This document shows positions 9,443 to 18,592 of a stretch of DNA of 64,000 nucleotides, one piece after another; the stretch's first letter is position 1; every line of letters begins with the position of its first letter. The stretch is from NCBI RefSeq assembly GCF_900101885.1, contig NZ_FNAN01000008.1, forward strand, positions 186,001 through 250,000. The letters are read 5' to 3'. The notes under the pieces are model-generated. The model was not told the origin of the DNA. It did no database searches and saw only the letters and a program-made list of their open reading frames with translations. Made by a program: the position numbers and the translations under genes. Source of the DNA: Dyadobacter soli (lineage in GTDB: Bacteria; Bacteroidota; Bacteroidia; Cytophagales; Spirosomataceae).

Positions 9443-10756
9443 ATGAAACGCATTATTTTACTTTTATGCCTCCTGCCTTTACTCGGGCAGGCACAAAACA
9501 AGCTGAGCCTCGCCGAGTGCGTGGACCTGCTGGCCAAAAACAACCTGATTTACCAGCAAGGGACATTGCAGGCGGAGGCAGCGCAGGCGCAGCTCCGGCA
9601 GACAAAGTCACAAATTCTCCCGCAGATCTATATTTCCGCCAACCAGAGTCTTAACCTGGGTCGCAGCATCGACCAGTACACCAACGAGTATATCGATCAG
9701 CTTTATACCTATAACTCGGTGAGCACGGGATTCCAGGTGCCTGTTTACCAGGCGGGCCGGCTTGCAAACCAGGCACGCCAGGGGACATTGCTCAAAGAGT
9801 CGGCGATGGAAAACCGCGTTGCCGTGCTGAATGCGCAAACGATCCTGCTCATGCAGGGTTATGTAAATGTGCTCGCAACCAAGGCATTGCTCGAAGCGGC
9901 CGACCAGCAACTTGCCTCCTCACAGCAGCAAGTGGATAAGGTACAGAAACAGGTGGATGCCGGAACCGCAGGCAACAACCTTCTCGCGGAGATTAAAGCA
10001 CAGTTTTCCAATGACAAATACTTACAGGTAACGGCTCTTAGCAATTACCGTACGGCGCGCCTCGCATTGTTCCAGCGGATGAACATCACGCCCGACGATA
10101 ATGTCGAGTTCGAACCGCTGCTGCCGAAGGAAAACATTGCGCCTGCTGCCGCCAATGCAATGGAATTGTACGAGAATGCTTCGAAATCATTCCCCGAAAT
10201 CCGCAGCGCGGAGCTGAACCGCCAGAGTTACAAGTACCTCGTAAAGTCGATCAAAGCGCTGAATTATCCGTCGCTGGATCTGAGCACCAATGTGCGGGCA
10301 TTCTACGCGTCGACCAACCGTAACCTCGACTATTTCAACCAGTTGAATGCGACCCGGAACGGCTCCATTAACCTCGGCCTGAACATCCCGATCATGGGCC
10401 GGTGGGTAACCCGGCCACGCGTCGAACTGGCCAAAGTGCAGGAACGCCAGGCACAAAATACGCTTGACATTACCAATCAACAACTCCGCCAGGCGATCGA
10501 AACAGCGGTACTAAACCTAAGCGCCATGGCCGACAAACATGCCGCGGCCGAAGGACAGGTGGAATCGCTGACAGCGGCATTCGCCGTAGTGGAAAGCAAG
10601 TTCAATGCAGGGGTGTCGAGCATTTTCGAATACACGCTTTCCAAAGCGAACCTCGCACAGGCACAAGGCATTGCGATTCAGGCAAAATATGATTACCTGA
10701 TGCAACAGAGATTGTTACAATACTTCCGCCAGGGAAACTGGGAAGGGGTGTTTTAA
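9443..10756 (+). CDS. TolC-family outer membrane efflux protein
   Basis: A 437-residue outer-membrane channel of the TolC/OEP family. A signal peptide (MKRIILLLCLLPLLGQAQ) is followed by LSLAECVDLLAKNN, the usual start of the mature channel. Two repeats of long amphipathic helices rich in Q, A and N follow (for example residues 150-175 and 335-400) with beta-strand segments between them. It is co-directional with the ATPase, 20 bases away, so the pair probably forms the energy and exit components of an export pump. No membrane-fusion (HlyD/MacA) gene is nearby. A strong hairpin with a T-run follows at 10800. Confidence 0.9.
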   Translation: MKRIILLLCLLPLLGQAQNKLSLAECVDLLAKNNLIYQQGTLQAEAAQAQLRQTKSQILPQIYISANQSLNLGRSIDQYTNEYIDQLYTYNSVSTGFQVPVYQAGRLANQARQGTLLKESAMENRVAVLNAQTILLMQGYVNVLATKALLEAADQQLASSQQQVDKVQKQVDAGTAGNNLLAEIKAQFSNDKYLQVTALSNYRTARLALFQRMNITPDDNVEFEPLLPKENIAPAAANAMELYENASKSFPEIRSAELNRQSYKYLVKSIKALNYPSLDLSTNVRAFYASTNRNLDYFNQLNATRNGSINLGLNIPIMGRWVTRPRVELAKVQERQAQNTLDITNQQLRQAIETAVLNLSAMADKHAAAEGQVESLTAAFAVVESKFNAGVSSIFEYTLSKANLAQAQGIAIQAKYDYLMQQRLLQYFRQGNWEGVF

Positions 10757-10799
10757 GATATGAAAGATTGTTAGGTTAAATTTGGTATCGGTAATTCTT

Positions 10800-10832
10800 A
10801 GAGGCAGCCAGGCGCATTGGCTGCCTCTTTTT
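10800..10832 (+). terminator. Rho-independent terminator after the TolC-like gene
   Basis: A perfect stem AGAGGCAGCCA/TGGCTGCCTCT with a 7-base loop, followed by TTTTT. Confidence 0.85.
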
Positions 10833-10904
10833 GTTAAATAAACCTAAATAATTAGGTGGTTACATTATGGTGTGTAAATTAGGTGCGAACTAATTTAATG
10901 GACC

Positions 10905-11558
10905 ATGAAAAAAACTCTTCTATTGTTACTGCCAGGGCTGATGTTACTGGCAGGGACTGCGGAGGCGCAGTTTGAGAAAGGAACAGCCCATTGGGGGGCG
11001 ACGATCAGTGCGGAAGGAACGGAAACGCATACAAAAGGGAATTCTACCGATTACAAAAACGGTAATCATTCTGTGTCTCCATCGATCCAGGCGGGATGGC
11101 TGATCAAAGACAACCGGATGTTTGGTTTGCGGCTTACGTCAACGATTGGACTTTCGAATTCGAAAATCGAGGGATCCGGCCCGCTCAATCACTTTGCCGA
11201 CAACACCTACTCCCTGCGGTTATCGCCTTTTATCAGGCATTACAAAACGCTCAATCCCAAATGGGCGCTTTTCTTGCAAACTGGCGTGGAAGGGGCATAC
11301 ATATGGTCCGTCAAAGAAGTAGATGACTTCACGGAAAAGAACAATGGTTACGAGGCGGGGCTGTATGTTTTCCCGGGTATCAGTTACCGGATTTCTCCCA
11401 GATTCGCACTCGAAACGGATTTGCAATTGCTTTCGCTGAACGTGGGATACTCCAATTTTGAAAAATCGGAGGGATTCAATTTCAACGCCGGTATTACATC
11501 GGGCATCGGCAGCTATTTCGGCGTCCGGGCGGCGTGGTATCTTCAAAAATCTAACTAA
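10905..11558 (+). CDS. Outer-membrane beta-barrel protein
   Basis: A 217-residue protein with a signal peptide (MKKTLLLLLPGLMLLAGTAEA). Alternating hydrophobic and aromatic strands run through it, including NRMFGLRLTSTIGLSNS, KWALFLQTGVEGAYIW and SRFALETDLQLLSL. It ends SYFGVRAAWYLQKSN, in the style of small eight-strand barrels of the OmpW or PorT-like type. Pore, adhesin or structural roles cannot be separated from sequence. The next gene starts eight bases later and codes for a second barrel, so they are probably co-transcribed. Confidence 0.75.
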   Translation: MKKTLLLLLPGLMLLAGTAEAQFEKGTAHWGATISAEGTETHTKGNSTDYKNGNHSVSPSIQAGWLIKDNRMFGLRLTSTIGLSNSKIEGSGPLNHFADNTYSLRLSPFIRHYKTLNPKWALFLQTGVEGAYIWSVKEVDDFTEKNNGYEAGLYVFPGISYRISPRFALETDLQLLSLNVGYSNFEKSEGFNFNAGITSGIGSYFGVRAAWYLQKSN

Positions 11559-11566
11559 AATCAGCC

Positions 11567-12244
11567 ATGAAAGCCATTTACTATATACTTATTCTGATTT
11601 TATGCCCGGCAACGGCCGCATTGGCCCAGCTGGAAGGCAAGCGATTCATCTCAGGTGGTGTTTCCACGAATTTCAATTCATATAGTCCCGCAACAGGAAA
11701 GAATTCGAACAACTATGGCTATGGCATCAACCTCGGCCTCGGCAAGTTCAAAACCAACACCCGGGCAGGTGTGTGGTCGGTATTCAGTAATATGATTGGG
11801 GCAAAACAAAACATCCCGGGTAACACTGATACAACTACCCTATCGGGTGTTAACGCCTTCGTGATCGGTACAGGTTATCGTTGGAGCTTTTACAAACACT
11901 TCGGCGATAAATTTGGGATTTTCGGCGGGCCAGGCGTCTCCCTGAAATATGCTTATGGCAGATCGACAGGCGGCGACGGAGACAATTTATACGTGTATAA
12001 AACTAATGAAATTGCTGCATCGCTCGACCTGAGCGCCGGCGCCTACTATGCCCTGAACGACCGTTGGTGGCTGACCGCCTCGCTGGCATTCTCAAATCCT
12101 GTTTACCTCGCCTACACATTCGGACGTTCGGAATACCGCAGAACCGGCGAGGGAGCCGATAACAACGGATTGAAATATCAGCTCTCACCCACTTTCAATT
12201 TCCCGTCTGTCGGCGTGGGACTTCGTTATTTTTTCAAGGATTAA
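11567..12244 (+). CDS. Outer-membrane beta-barrel protein
   Basis: A 225-residue protein with a signal peptide (MKAIYYILILILCPATAALA). Beta-strand signatures such as NNYGYGINLGLGKFKT, YYALNDRWWLTASLAF and the terminal VGVGLRYFFKD suggest an outer-membrane barrel ending on an aromatic-rich strand. It lies eight bases after a barrel gene of the same size; the two look like diverged relatives in one transcript closed by the terminator at 12280. No ligand can be assigned. Confidence 0.72.
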   Translation: MKAIYYILILILCPATAALAQLEGKRFISGGVSTNFNSYSPATGKNSNNYGYGINLGLGKFKTNTRAGVWSVFSNMIGAKQNIPGNTDTTTLSGVNAFVIGTGYRWSFYKHFGDKFGIFGGPGVSLKYAYGRSTGGDGDNLYVYKTNEIAASLDLSAGAYYALNDRWWLTASLAFSNPVYLAYTFGRSEYRRTGEGADNNGLKYQLSPTFNFPSVGVGLRYFFKD

Positions 12245-12279
12245 TATCCAAAATCCGCAAGTCTATCATTAAAATCCCC

Positions 12280-12313
12280 GTGGATATGGCTTTTAAGGCC
12301 ATATCCACTTTTT
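12280..12313 (+). terminator. Rho-independent terminator
   Basis: Stem GTGGATATGGC/GCCATATCCAC, 7-base loop, then TTTTT. It ends only eight bases before the ATG of the next gene, leaving almost no room for a promoter unless the next gene depends on read-through or is nearly leaderless. Confidence 0.85.
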
Positions 12314-12320
12314 GTTTGTA

Positions 12321-13016
12321 ATGAAAAAACACCTTCTGATTGTCCTTTTCGCTGCGTTCAGCGCTTGCCATAAACCACAAAGTACCAACCTCGCCGGCCC
12401 GTGGGAGCCGGATTACGATGTGACCCGTTCCGAAAATGCCATTAAGGAATTCGAGAAAAAGGATGCCGAGCAAATGCCCGCGCCGGGCGGAATAGTGTTC
12501 ACCGGCAGCTCTTCATTTACCAAATGGCAAAATGCGGTGAACGATCTCGCCCCGCTGCCGATTATTAACCGCGGCTTCGGCGGCTCTACATTACCGGAAG
12601 TGATCCACTACTCCGACCGCGCGATTTCGAAATACAAGCCGAAGACGATCGTGATTTATTGCGAGAACGATATGTTCGGCAAAAAACCGAAGTCGCCCGA
12701 GCAGGTACGTGATGCGTATGTGACGCTCGTGCAGAAGCTCCGCGCGCAGCAGCCCGACGTGCAGCTCTACGGCGTGTCGCTCAAACCTTCGCCGTCGCGG
12801 TGGGCGAAGCGCGAGGATGTGATCAAAGCCAACAAACTCATTCAGGATTACATTAAAAAAGACAAGAACCACCATTACATCGACGTGTGGCCGGTAATGC
12901 TCAAAAACGGCCGCCCCGACGGCGCTATCTTCGTGAGCGACAGCCTGCATATGAACGAGGAAGGTTACAAAAGATGGACGAAAGTGTTCCGCCCGATACT
13001 GGAAAAATCAGTCTGA
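12321..13016 (+). CDS. SGNH/GDSL-type hydrolase lipoprotein
   Basis: A 231-residue exported lipoprotein whose lipobox ends FSAC (Cys near residue 15). The GDSL/SGNH blocks are visible in order. Block I is IVFTGSSSF (catalytic Ser), block II NRGFGGSTL (oxyanion Gly), block III is IYCENDM (Asn), and block V is SDSLHMNEEGY (catalytic Asp and His). These enzymes hydrolyse esters such as acylated glycans or lipids; the substrate here is unknown. The ATG at 12321 begins the leader MKKHLLIVLF. An ATG nine bases earlier falls in the T-run of a terminator and is rejected. Confidence 0.85.
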   Translation: MKKHLLIVLFAAFSACHKPQSTNLAGPWEPDYDVTRSENAIKEFEKKDAEQMPAPGGIVFTGSSSFTKWQNAVNDLAPLPIINRGFGGSTLPEVIHYSDRAISKYKPKTIVIYCENDMFGKKPKSPEQVRDAYVTLVQKLRAQQPDVQLYGVSLKPSPSRWAKREDVIKANKLIQDYIKKDKNHHYIDVWPVMLKNGRPDGAIFVSDSLHMNEEGYKRWTKVFRPILEKSV

Positions 13017-13143
13017 AAGTATCCTGCACTTTACGGTTTTTTACAAAGATTTTAAAAGAACAGATAAGGGTATTGGTTTTAACGTAAAGTCACTATATTG
13101 ACCGAAAAAATACATTTCCGGGTAAAAAAGTGATATTCCAGTA

Positions 13144-14487
13144 ATGAAAGTAACAGCGGTTTTTGATATTGGCAGGACCAATAAGAAGTATGTACTTTTC
13201 AACGAGAAGTATGATATCGTTCATGAGTTTTCAGAATCCCTCCCAGAAACAGTTGACGAAGACGGCTTCCCTACCGAAGATTGTGACCTGTTGACCAAAT
13301 GGGTGCAGGACCGCTGGGCTGAGCTTCTGGCCAATCCGGAATTCGACATCAAGGCGGTGAATGTGGCCGGCTATGGTGCCAGCCTCGTGCACCTCGACGC
13401 GGCGAACCGCCCGCTTACCCCGCTGTATTCGTATCTCAAACCGTTCCCGGAAGAACTTTTAAAGGAATTTTACAGCACCTACGGCGACCCTACCCGCATT
13501 TCCCTGCAAACCGGCTCCCCGGCCATGGGAATGCTCAACTCGGGCATGCAGCTTTACTGGCTTAAACATACCAAACCGGAGATTTACAGCCAGATCGCCA
13601 CGACATTGCATTTACCGCAATACATATTATACCTGCTTACGGGCCGCAAAGTGAGCGATTACACGTCGCTGGGCTGCCACACCGCATTATGGAGCTTCGA
13701 AATGTGGGATTACCACGAGTGGGTGAAGCAAGAAGCCATTCATAAGAAACTCGCGCCGGTGCTGGCGTCGTCGTCGTTTATTTACCGCCATGGCGACAAG
13801 GGCATTCAATCGGGTTTCGGGTTGCACGACAGCTCTTCGGCATTGATACCTTACCGCATGGCCGTCAAAAAGCCGTTCGTGTTGCTTTCGACCGGAACCT
13901 GGTGTATTAATTTCAATTCTTTCGCGTCAAAACCACTGACTTCCTACCAGCTCGAACGTGATTGTATGAACTACCTTACGCCGGAAGGCAGCGGCGTTAC
14001 CGCGTCACGCCTGTTTCTCGGCCGCGAGCACGATTACCAGGTCGCGCGCATTGTGGAATACTTCAAGGTAGATCCTGATTTTTACAAAAAAGTAGCCTTC
14101 GACGAAGAAATCCTCAAACAGGACACGCCAAAATTCTACACTGCCTGCATGACCGGCAACGGGCCATTCCCCGAACCAAACACCCAGGAGTGGCAGGTCA
14201 GCGCATTTGCTTCGGCGGAAGCAGCTTACCACCATTTGCTGAAAGGTCTTACCGAGCTGCTGTTTGTTTCGCTGAACCTGGTAAATATCAACGATGTACA
14301 TGCCATTTACGTGGACGGTGGTTTCGCGCGCAATGAAATTTTCACAAAGCTGCTGGCAAGGCACTATCCTAACCACAAAGTTTACGTTTCGGATCTCCCG
14401 TACGCGACTTCGCTCGGTGCCGCATTACACGTGACGCGCCCGCAGACGTACGAGTTTGCGAACGAAATCAGAGAAATAAAACCTTGA
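13144..14487 (+). CDS. FGGY-family carbohydrate kinase
   Basis: A 447-residue cytoplasmic sugar kinase of the FGGY family, phosphorylating a sugar such as L-fuculose or L-rhamnulose with ATP. The N-terminal ATPase-fold phosphate loop FDIGRTNKKYVLF is at residues 7-19. A second domain carries LLSTGTWCINF (about 247) and YVDGGFARNEIF near 390, close to the family adenosine motif. The position-specific features do not let me pick the sugar. No isomerase, aldolase or transporter is adjacent. It converges on recG, with only three bases between stops. Confidence 0.82.
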   Translation: MKVTAVFDIGRTNKKYVLFNEKYDIVHEFSESLPETVDEDGFPTEDCDLLTKWVQDRWAELLANPEFDIKAVNVAGYGASLVHLDAANRPLTPLYSYLKPFPEELLKEFYSTYGDPTRISLQTGSPAMGMLNSGMQLYWLKHTKPEIYSQIATTLHLPQYILYLLTGRKVSDYTSLGCHTALWSFEMWDYHEWVKQEAIHKKLAPVLASSSFIYRHGDKGIQSGFGLHDSSSALIPYRMAVKKPFVLLSTGTWCINFNSFASKPLTSYQLERDCMNYLTPEGSGVTASRLFLGREHDYQVARIVEYFKVDPDFYKKVAFDEEILKQDTPKFYTACMTGNGPFPEPNTQEWQVSAFASAEAAYHHLLKGLTELLFVSLNLVNINDVHAIYVDGGFARNEIFTKLLARHYPNHKVYVSDLPYATSLGAALHVTRPQTYEFANEIREIKP

Positions 14488-14490
14488 TGA

Positions 14491-16611
14491 TCAACTGATC
14501 CGACTCCAGTTGGTTTCTTCCTTGCGCAGATTCTCGAGATGGTTGCGTATGGGATGGTGAACCGGCTGGAGCAGATCGGGATCGGCTGTCAGAATTTCTT
14601 CCGCAGACGCCCGCGCAGCCTTCAATATCTCACCGTCCTGGGCGAGATTGGCTACTAATAAATCCACCAGCCCGCTTTGTTGTGTGCCCGAAATGTCGCC
14701 CGGGCCTCGCAGCTGCAAATCCACTTCCGCTATTTCGAAACCGTCGTTGGTAGTACACATCGTCTCGATACGCAGCTTAGTGTCCTTGCTGAGCTTATAA
14801 TCCGTCATTAAAATACAATACGACTGCTCCGCCCCGCGCCCCACCCTGCCGCGCAGCTGGTGCAATTGCGACAGCCCGAAGCGCTCCGCATTCTCGATCA
14901 CCATTACCGAGGCATTCGGCACGTTCACACCTACTTCAATCACGGTCGTCGCGACCATGATTTTCGTCTCGCCGCGCACGAAACGGGCCATTTCGAAATC
15001 CTTGTCCTGCGAACGCATTTTACCGTGCACAATGCTGAGCGGAGTACCCGGAAATGCGCGCGCAACACTTTCATAACCGTCCATCAGGTCCTTCAAATCC
15101 ATTTTTTCGGACTCTTCGATCAGCGGGTACACCATGTAAACCTGCCGCCCTTTCGCGATTTCTTCTTTTAAAAACCCAAATACCGACAGCCTGTGCTTAT
15201 CGAACCGGTGTACTGTTTTAATGGGCTTGCGTCCGGCGGGGAGCTCGTTAATAGCCGAAATGTCGAGATCGCCGTAGAGCGTCATCGCGAGCGTGCGCGG
15301 GATGGGCGTGGCGGTCATTACGAGCATATGCGGGTTAATGCGCGGATTTTTAGCCCAAAGGCGGGCACGCTGCGCCACCCCGAACCGGTGCTGCTCGTCG
15401 ATAATGCAAAGTCCCAGGTTCTTGAACTGTACCGCGTCCTCGATCAATGCGTGCGTGCCGACGATAATGTGCAAAGTACCGTTCAGCAAGTCCCGGTGAA
15501 TGACTTCGCGTTCCTTTTTCTTCGTGGAACCCGTGAGTTTAGCGATGTTCACGCCGAGCAAGTCTGCAAATTTTTTGAGGCCCTGGTAATGCTGGTCGGT
15601 GAGGATTTCGGTAGGCGCCATGAGGCAGGCTTGCGCATCGTTATCCAATGCAAAAAGCATGGTAATGAATGCCACGATCGTCTTTCCCGAGCCTACATCG
15701 CCTTGCAGCAGACGGTTCATTTGCTTGCCGGTTTTCAGGTCCTCATGAATCTCATGCAGCACGCGTATCTGCGCGCCAGTGAGTTTAAAAGGCAAATGCT
15801 GGTCGTAGAACTCTTTGACCAGCATGGTTTTATCAAAAACCATCCCAGGGTACTCGGTCTTATGGAGGAGTTTGTTTTTGATTAATCTGAACTGGTTGTA
15901 AAACAGCTCTTCGAATTTGAGGCGCCGCTGTGCCTGGTGCAGCGTCCGGCTATCCTGCGGCAGGTGGAAATGCCACAGTGCCTGTGCTTTGGAGACAAGC
16001 CTGTATTTTTCGACGAGCGTTGCGGGCAATGTCTCGCGTATATGCGTATGCGCGATTTCGAGCAGGCTGCGCATCATTTTGCTGATCGCCTTGCTGTCGA
16101 GAAACTTCTTGCGCAGTTTTTCGGTAAGCGGGTAAATGGGCTGCCAGTAGCCGGCAGAAGCATTCTCCGGCGTCAACACCTCAATTTCCGGGTGGGTAAT
16201 GCTCCATTTCCCCCCGAATTGCACTGGATTTCCATAAACAATGTATTCCCCGCCGCGTTTCAGCCATTTTTCGTACCAGGTAATGCTCTGGAACCACACC
16301 AGTTCGAGAAAGCCCGTGCCATCCTGAAATGTACCGACGAGTCGCTTTTTACTGCCTTCTCCAATTACCGAAAACTCCCGCAAACGCCCTTTTACCTGTG
16401 CCGCTGACATTTGCTCGTTCAGGTCGCTGAGTTTGTGGAAAACGCTGCGGTCCTCGTGCCGGAAAGGGTAATGCTGGATAAGGTCGCCGAAGGTAAAAAT
16501 ATTCAGTTCCTGGTTCAGCAAGGCGGCTTTTTGCGGCCCTACGCCTTTCAGGAATTCGATTTTGGTATCGAAAAAACGGGTTCTAACGGATGGGTTTGTT
16601 TCAGAAGTCAT
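14491..16611 (-). CDS. recG: ATP-dependent DNA helicase RecG
   Basis: A 706-residue branch-migration helicase that remodels stalled forks and recombination intermediates. The order is standard: N-terminal wedge with FLKGVGPQKAALL (about 18-30), an OB-fold region, Walker A GDVGSGKT near 307, DEQHRFGV (DExH box) near 405, then motif III TATPIPRT. Motif V/VI segments with QLRGRVGRG are in the C-terminal helicase lobe. Length and motif spacing match RecG closely. The ATG at 16611 gives the usual N-terminus. Confidence 0.97.
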   Translation of the reverse strand: MTSETNPSVRTRFFDTKIEFLKGVGPQKAALLNQELNIFTFGDLIQHYPFRHEDRSVFHKLSDLNEQMSAAQVKGRLREFSVIGEGSKKRLVGTFQDGTGFLELVWFQSITWYEKWLKRGGEYIVYGNPVQFGGKWSITHPEIEVLTPENASAGYWQPIYPLTEKLRKKFLDSKAISKMMRSLLEIAHTHIRETLPATLVEKYRLVSKAQALWHFHLPQDSRTLHQAQRRLKFEELFYNQFRLIKNKLLHKTEYPGMVFDKTMLVKEFYDQHLPFKLTGAQIRVLHEIHEDLKTGKQMNRLLQGDVGSGKTIVAFITMLFALDNDAQACLMAPTEILTDQHYQGLKKFADLLGVNIAKLTGSTKKKEREVIHRDLLNGTLHIIVGTHALIEDAVQFKNLGLCIIDEQHRFGVAQRARLWAKNPRINPHMLVMTATPIPRTLAMTLYGDLDISAINELPAGRKPIKTVHRFDKHRLSVFGFLKEEIAKGRQVYMVYPLIEESEKMDLKDLMDGYESVARAFPGTPLSIVHGKMRSQDKDFEMARFVRGETKIMVATTVIEVGVNVPNASVMVIENAERFGLSQLHQLRGRVGRGAEQSYCILMTDYKLSKDTKLRIETMCTTNDGFEIAEVDLQLRGPGDISGTQQSGLVDLLVANLAQDGEILKAARASAEEILTADPDLLQPVHHPIRNHLENLRKEETNWSRIS

Positions 16612-16793
16612 TATTCAAATATAAACCGAAATCATAAAAAACACGGTTTGGAGGCTGCAAATGTTAATCTCTGTTAACGGAGTAGCTATTCCGAAGCTTT
16701 TGGCTACAACCCGCTTGATTCCCAACTTCCGAATGCTTTACTTGCTGCTTCGTATTTCTTAAACCACCAATCAATTCCAAATCTACACGACTT

Positions 16794-17294
16794 ATGAAAA
16801 CCACATTGTTATCGCTTTTCCTCACCCTGATCGCATTCACCTGGGCATCCGCACAAAGCCCGCACGTTACTGCCGACGGCAAGAATTTAAGCGTACGATA
16901 CGGCCAGCCATCTAAAAAGGGCCGCGTATTGTTTGGTAAAGCAGGAAGCGGCAGCCTCGAACCATACGGCAAACCATGGCGTATCGGTGCCGACAGCGCC
17001 ACTACCATTACCTTCAAAAAAGACGCTACATTCGGCGGAAAGGCTATCAAAGCAGGCACTTATACCCTATTCGCAACGCCTAACGAAAAGGAATGGACCA
17101 TCATTCTGAACAGCCAGCTCGGCCAATGGGGCGCCTACAAATACGATGAGCACAAAAGCAAAGACGTAGCGCACATCACCGTTCCCAACAAGGCCTACCC
17201 ATCTTCCCAGGAAAAACTGACTTTCACCGTGAAAGATGCATCATTGGATTTCCAATGGGATAAGGCAGGATTTTCGGTGCCTGTGAAGTTCTGA
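16794..17294 (+). CDS. DUF2911 domain secreted protein
   Basis: A 166-residue protein with a signal peptide (MKTTLLSLFLTLIAFTWASA) and the DUF2911 pattern: SVRYGQPSKKGR, PYGKPWRIGADSATTI, AGTYTLFATPNEKEWTII and a C-terminal beta-sandwich-like segment. DUF2911 proteins are common in Bacteroidota and have no established function. It is alone on its strand and closes with a 19-bp perfect hairpin. Confidence 0.88.
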   Translation: MKTTLLSLFLTLIAFTWASAQSPHVTADGKNLSVRYGQPSKKGRVLFGKAGSGSLEPYGKPWRIGADSATTITFKKDATFGGKAIKAGTYTLFATPNEKEWTIILNSQLGQWGAYKYDEHKSKDVAHITVPNKAYPSSQEKLTFTVKDASLDFQWDKAGFSVPVKF

Positions 17295-17300
17295 TAACTT

Positions 17301-17344
17301 AAAAACGAAACGAGGCTGGCAAACACCAGCCTCGTTTCGTTTTT
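17301..17344. terminator. Bidirectional terminator, 19-bp perfect stem
   Basis: Arms AAAAACGAAACGAGGCTGG and its complement around the loop CAAACA. The terminal A and T runs allow it to act for the DUF2911 gene on + and the lipoprotein gene on -. Confidence 0.9.
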
Positions 17345-17356
17345 AAGCAATTCAGG

Positions 17357-18397
17357 CTATTTTCTTGATTTCAGATAAATGCCTACTCCCAAAGATTTCT
17401 GATCCGTAACCCTGTGCAGCTTGTTGTTCAGCCAATAACACACCCGCGGGGCTCCTTCACCGGAAGCAGTGCCTGAACAGGTCCCCAAAACATATTGGTT
17501 ATTTAAGCTGAATGCAATGTCATTCGCGCCCGACAAGCCTCTACCTGGTGTATCCAGAACAAGTTTCCCGCTTCCGGCAACCAACATGGCGACATCAGTA
17601 GCTGTGTTGACAACTCCGTTTCCTACCAGGAACACCTCGCCGCGATCTACTCCGATATTCCAGATATAGCAATCATTACCCGACGATTGAAATGATCCGT
17701 TTTTCCAGTAACCTCCCAGAAAATAGCCACCGTTCGACGGGCGGTATTCTCCTCCAACATATACGTCGTTACCGATTACCTCAATCCCATAACCATGTCC
17801 GAAATGGCTGCTTAGTTCCGTTTTCAGACCATTTTTCCAATAACAGGGCCGTTCAGAATCCATCCCGGAAACGTAAATATCAATCCCACTAAATGCGATG
17901 TCGCTGGCATATCCTTTAAAATCGTTCAGAAAAGTCATTTTGCCTTCCGTCCAGATAAATGCGCGAAAATTGGTTTGCGTTTCATACAGCTGTCCGACCA
18001 GATATAGCTTGCCATTCAGTACGCCAATTGCTTTCACTTCCCCATCCCTGTTTTCATCCAGCATTGTTCGCTTCCCGTCTCTCCACAAACAGGGCTTACC
18101 ATCATACTTCCCCGCTGCCACCACTTTACCGTTTAACACGACGACGTCATGAGCGACGGAGTAATTCTCATCCAGCAAATAGAGCGAATCATTTTTCCAG
18201 TAGCTCGCCCTCCATTGGTCGCCGGCCAGATTGACCGCTCCCGCAATATAAACGTCCACAGAATCGGTCATAAACGGCTTTACATCCACATCATCCGACT
18301 TCTCGACAGAATTTGGCGCGCTTTCAATTACATCTTCATTGCAACTTAACAATGAGGCGAAAACAGCAACCAGTAAAAGTATCAATCGATATTTCAT
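17357..18397 (-). CDS. Lipoprotein with beta-propeller-like repeats
   Basis: A 346-residue exported lipoprotein (MKYRLILLLVAVFASLLSC lipobox). The mature part repeats a roughly 40-50-residue unit with VYIAG, YWKNG/CLWRDG and DVVVLNGKVVAAGKYDG-like segments, at least six times. This suggests a beta-propeller or beta-sheet repeat protein in the periplasm or on the surface. I do not recognise a named family. It converges on the DUF2911 gene across a shared terminator. Ligand and function are unknown. Confidence 0.68.
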   Translation of the reverse strand: MKYRLILLLVAVFASLLSCNEDVIESAPNSVEKSDDVDVKPFMTDSVDVYIAGAVNLAGDQWRASYWKNDSLYLLDENYSVAHDVVVLNGKVVAAGKYDGKPCLWRDGKRTMLDENRDGEVKAIGVLNGKLYLVGQLYETQTNFRAFIWTEGKMTFLNDFKGYASDIAFSGIDIYVSGMDSERPCYWKNGLKTELSSHFGHGYGIEVIGNDVYVGGEYRPSNGGYFLGGYWKNGSFQSSGNDCYIWNIGVDRGEVFLVGNGVVNTATDVAMLVAGSGKLVLDTPGRGLSGANDIAFSLNNQYVLGTCSGTASGEGAPRVCYWLNNKLHRVTDQKSLGVGIYLKSRK

Positions 18398-18508
18398 AGT
18401 TAAAGAGGTTAATAGTTAACAATCTGCCTCAATTAACCCTGCCCATATCCGCTCACCAAAACCGTTTATCAACGAGAAGCTATTAAAAATTAAACGGTCG
18501 AAAACAAA

Positions 18509-18550
18509 AAACGCAGACCCGGCCAACGGCCTAGTCTGCGTTTATTTTTT
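18509..18550 (-). terminator. Terminator after the winged-helix gene
   Basis: Stem AAACGCAGAC/GTCTGCGTTT with an inner GGCC-AAC-GGCC hairpin. T-runs occur on both sides; on the minus strand GTCTGCGTTTTTTG follows the winged-helix gene. Confidence 0.8.
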
Positions 18551-18592
18551 CATCCTCCCTTTCCTCCCTACTCCCCTTCCTCCCTTCTACAA
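18551..18592. repeat. Polypyrimidine tract at a gene 3' end
   Basis: CCTCCCTTTCCTCCCTACTCC-like run, the same composition as tracts at 88-172, 47940-48019 and 52341-52489. It overlaps the stop codon region of the winged-helix gene. Confidence 0.6.

Noticed and set aside
12245..12279. tRNA or other RNA gene
   Set aside because: No cloverleaf or conserved TTCGA/CCA region could be found here or elsewhere in the window.
16616..16623. TATATTTG box before recG (and TAATTTTG at 211-218 before the first permease)
   Set aside because: Both lie five bases from the start codon, leaving no leader, and have no minus-33 element; likely chance matches.
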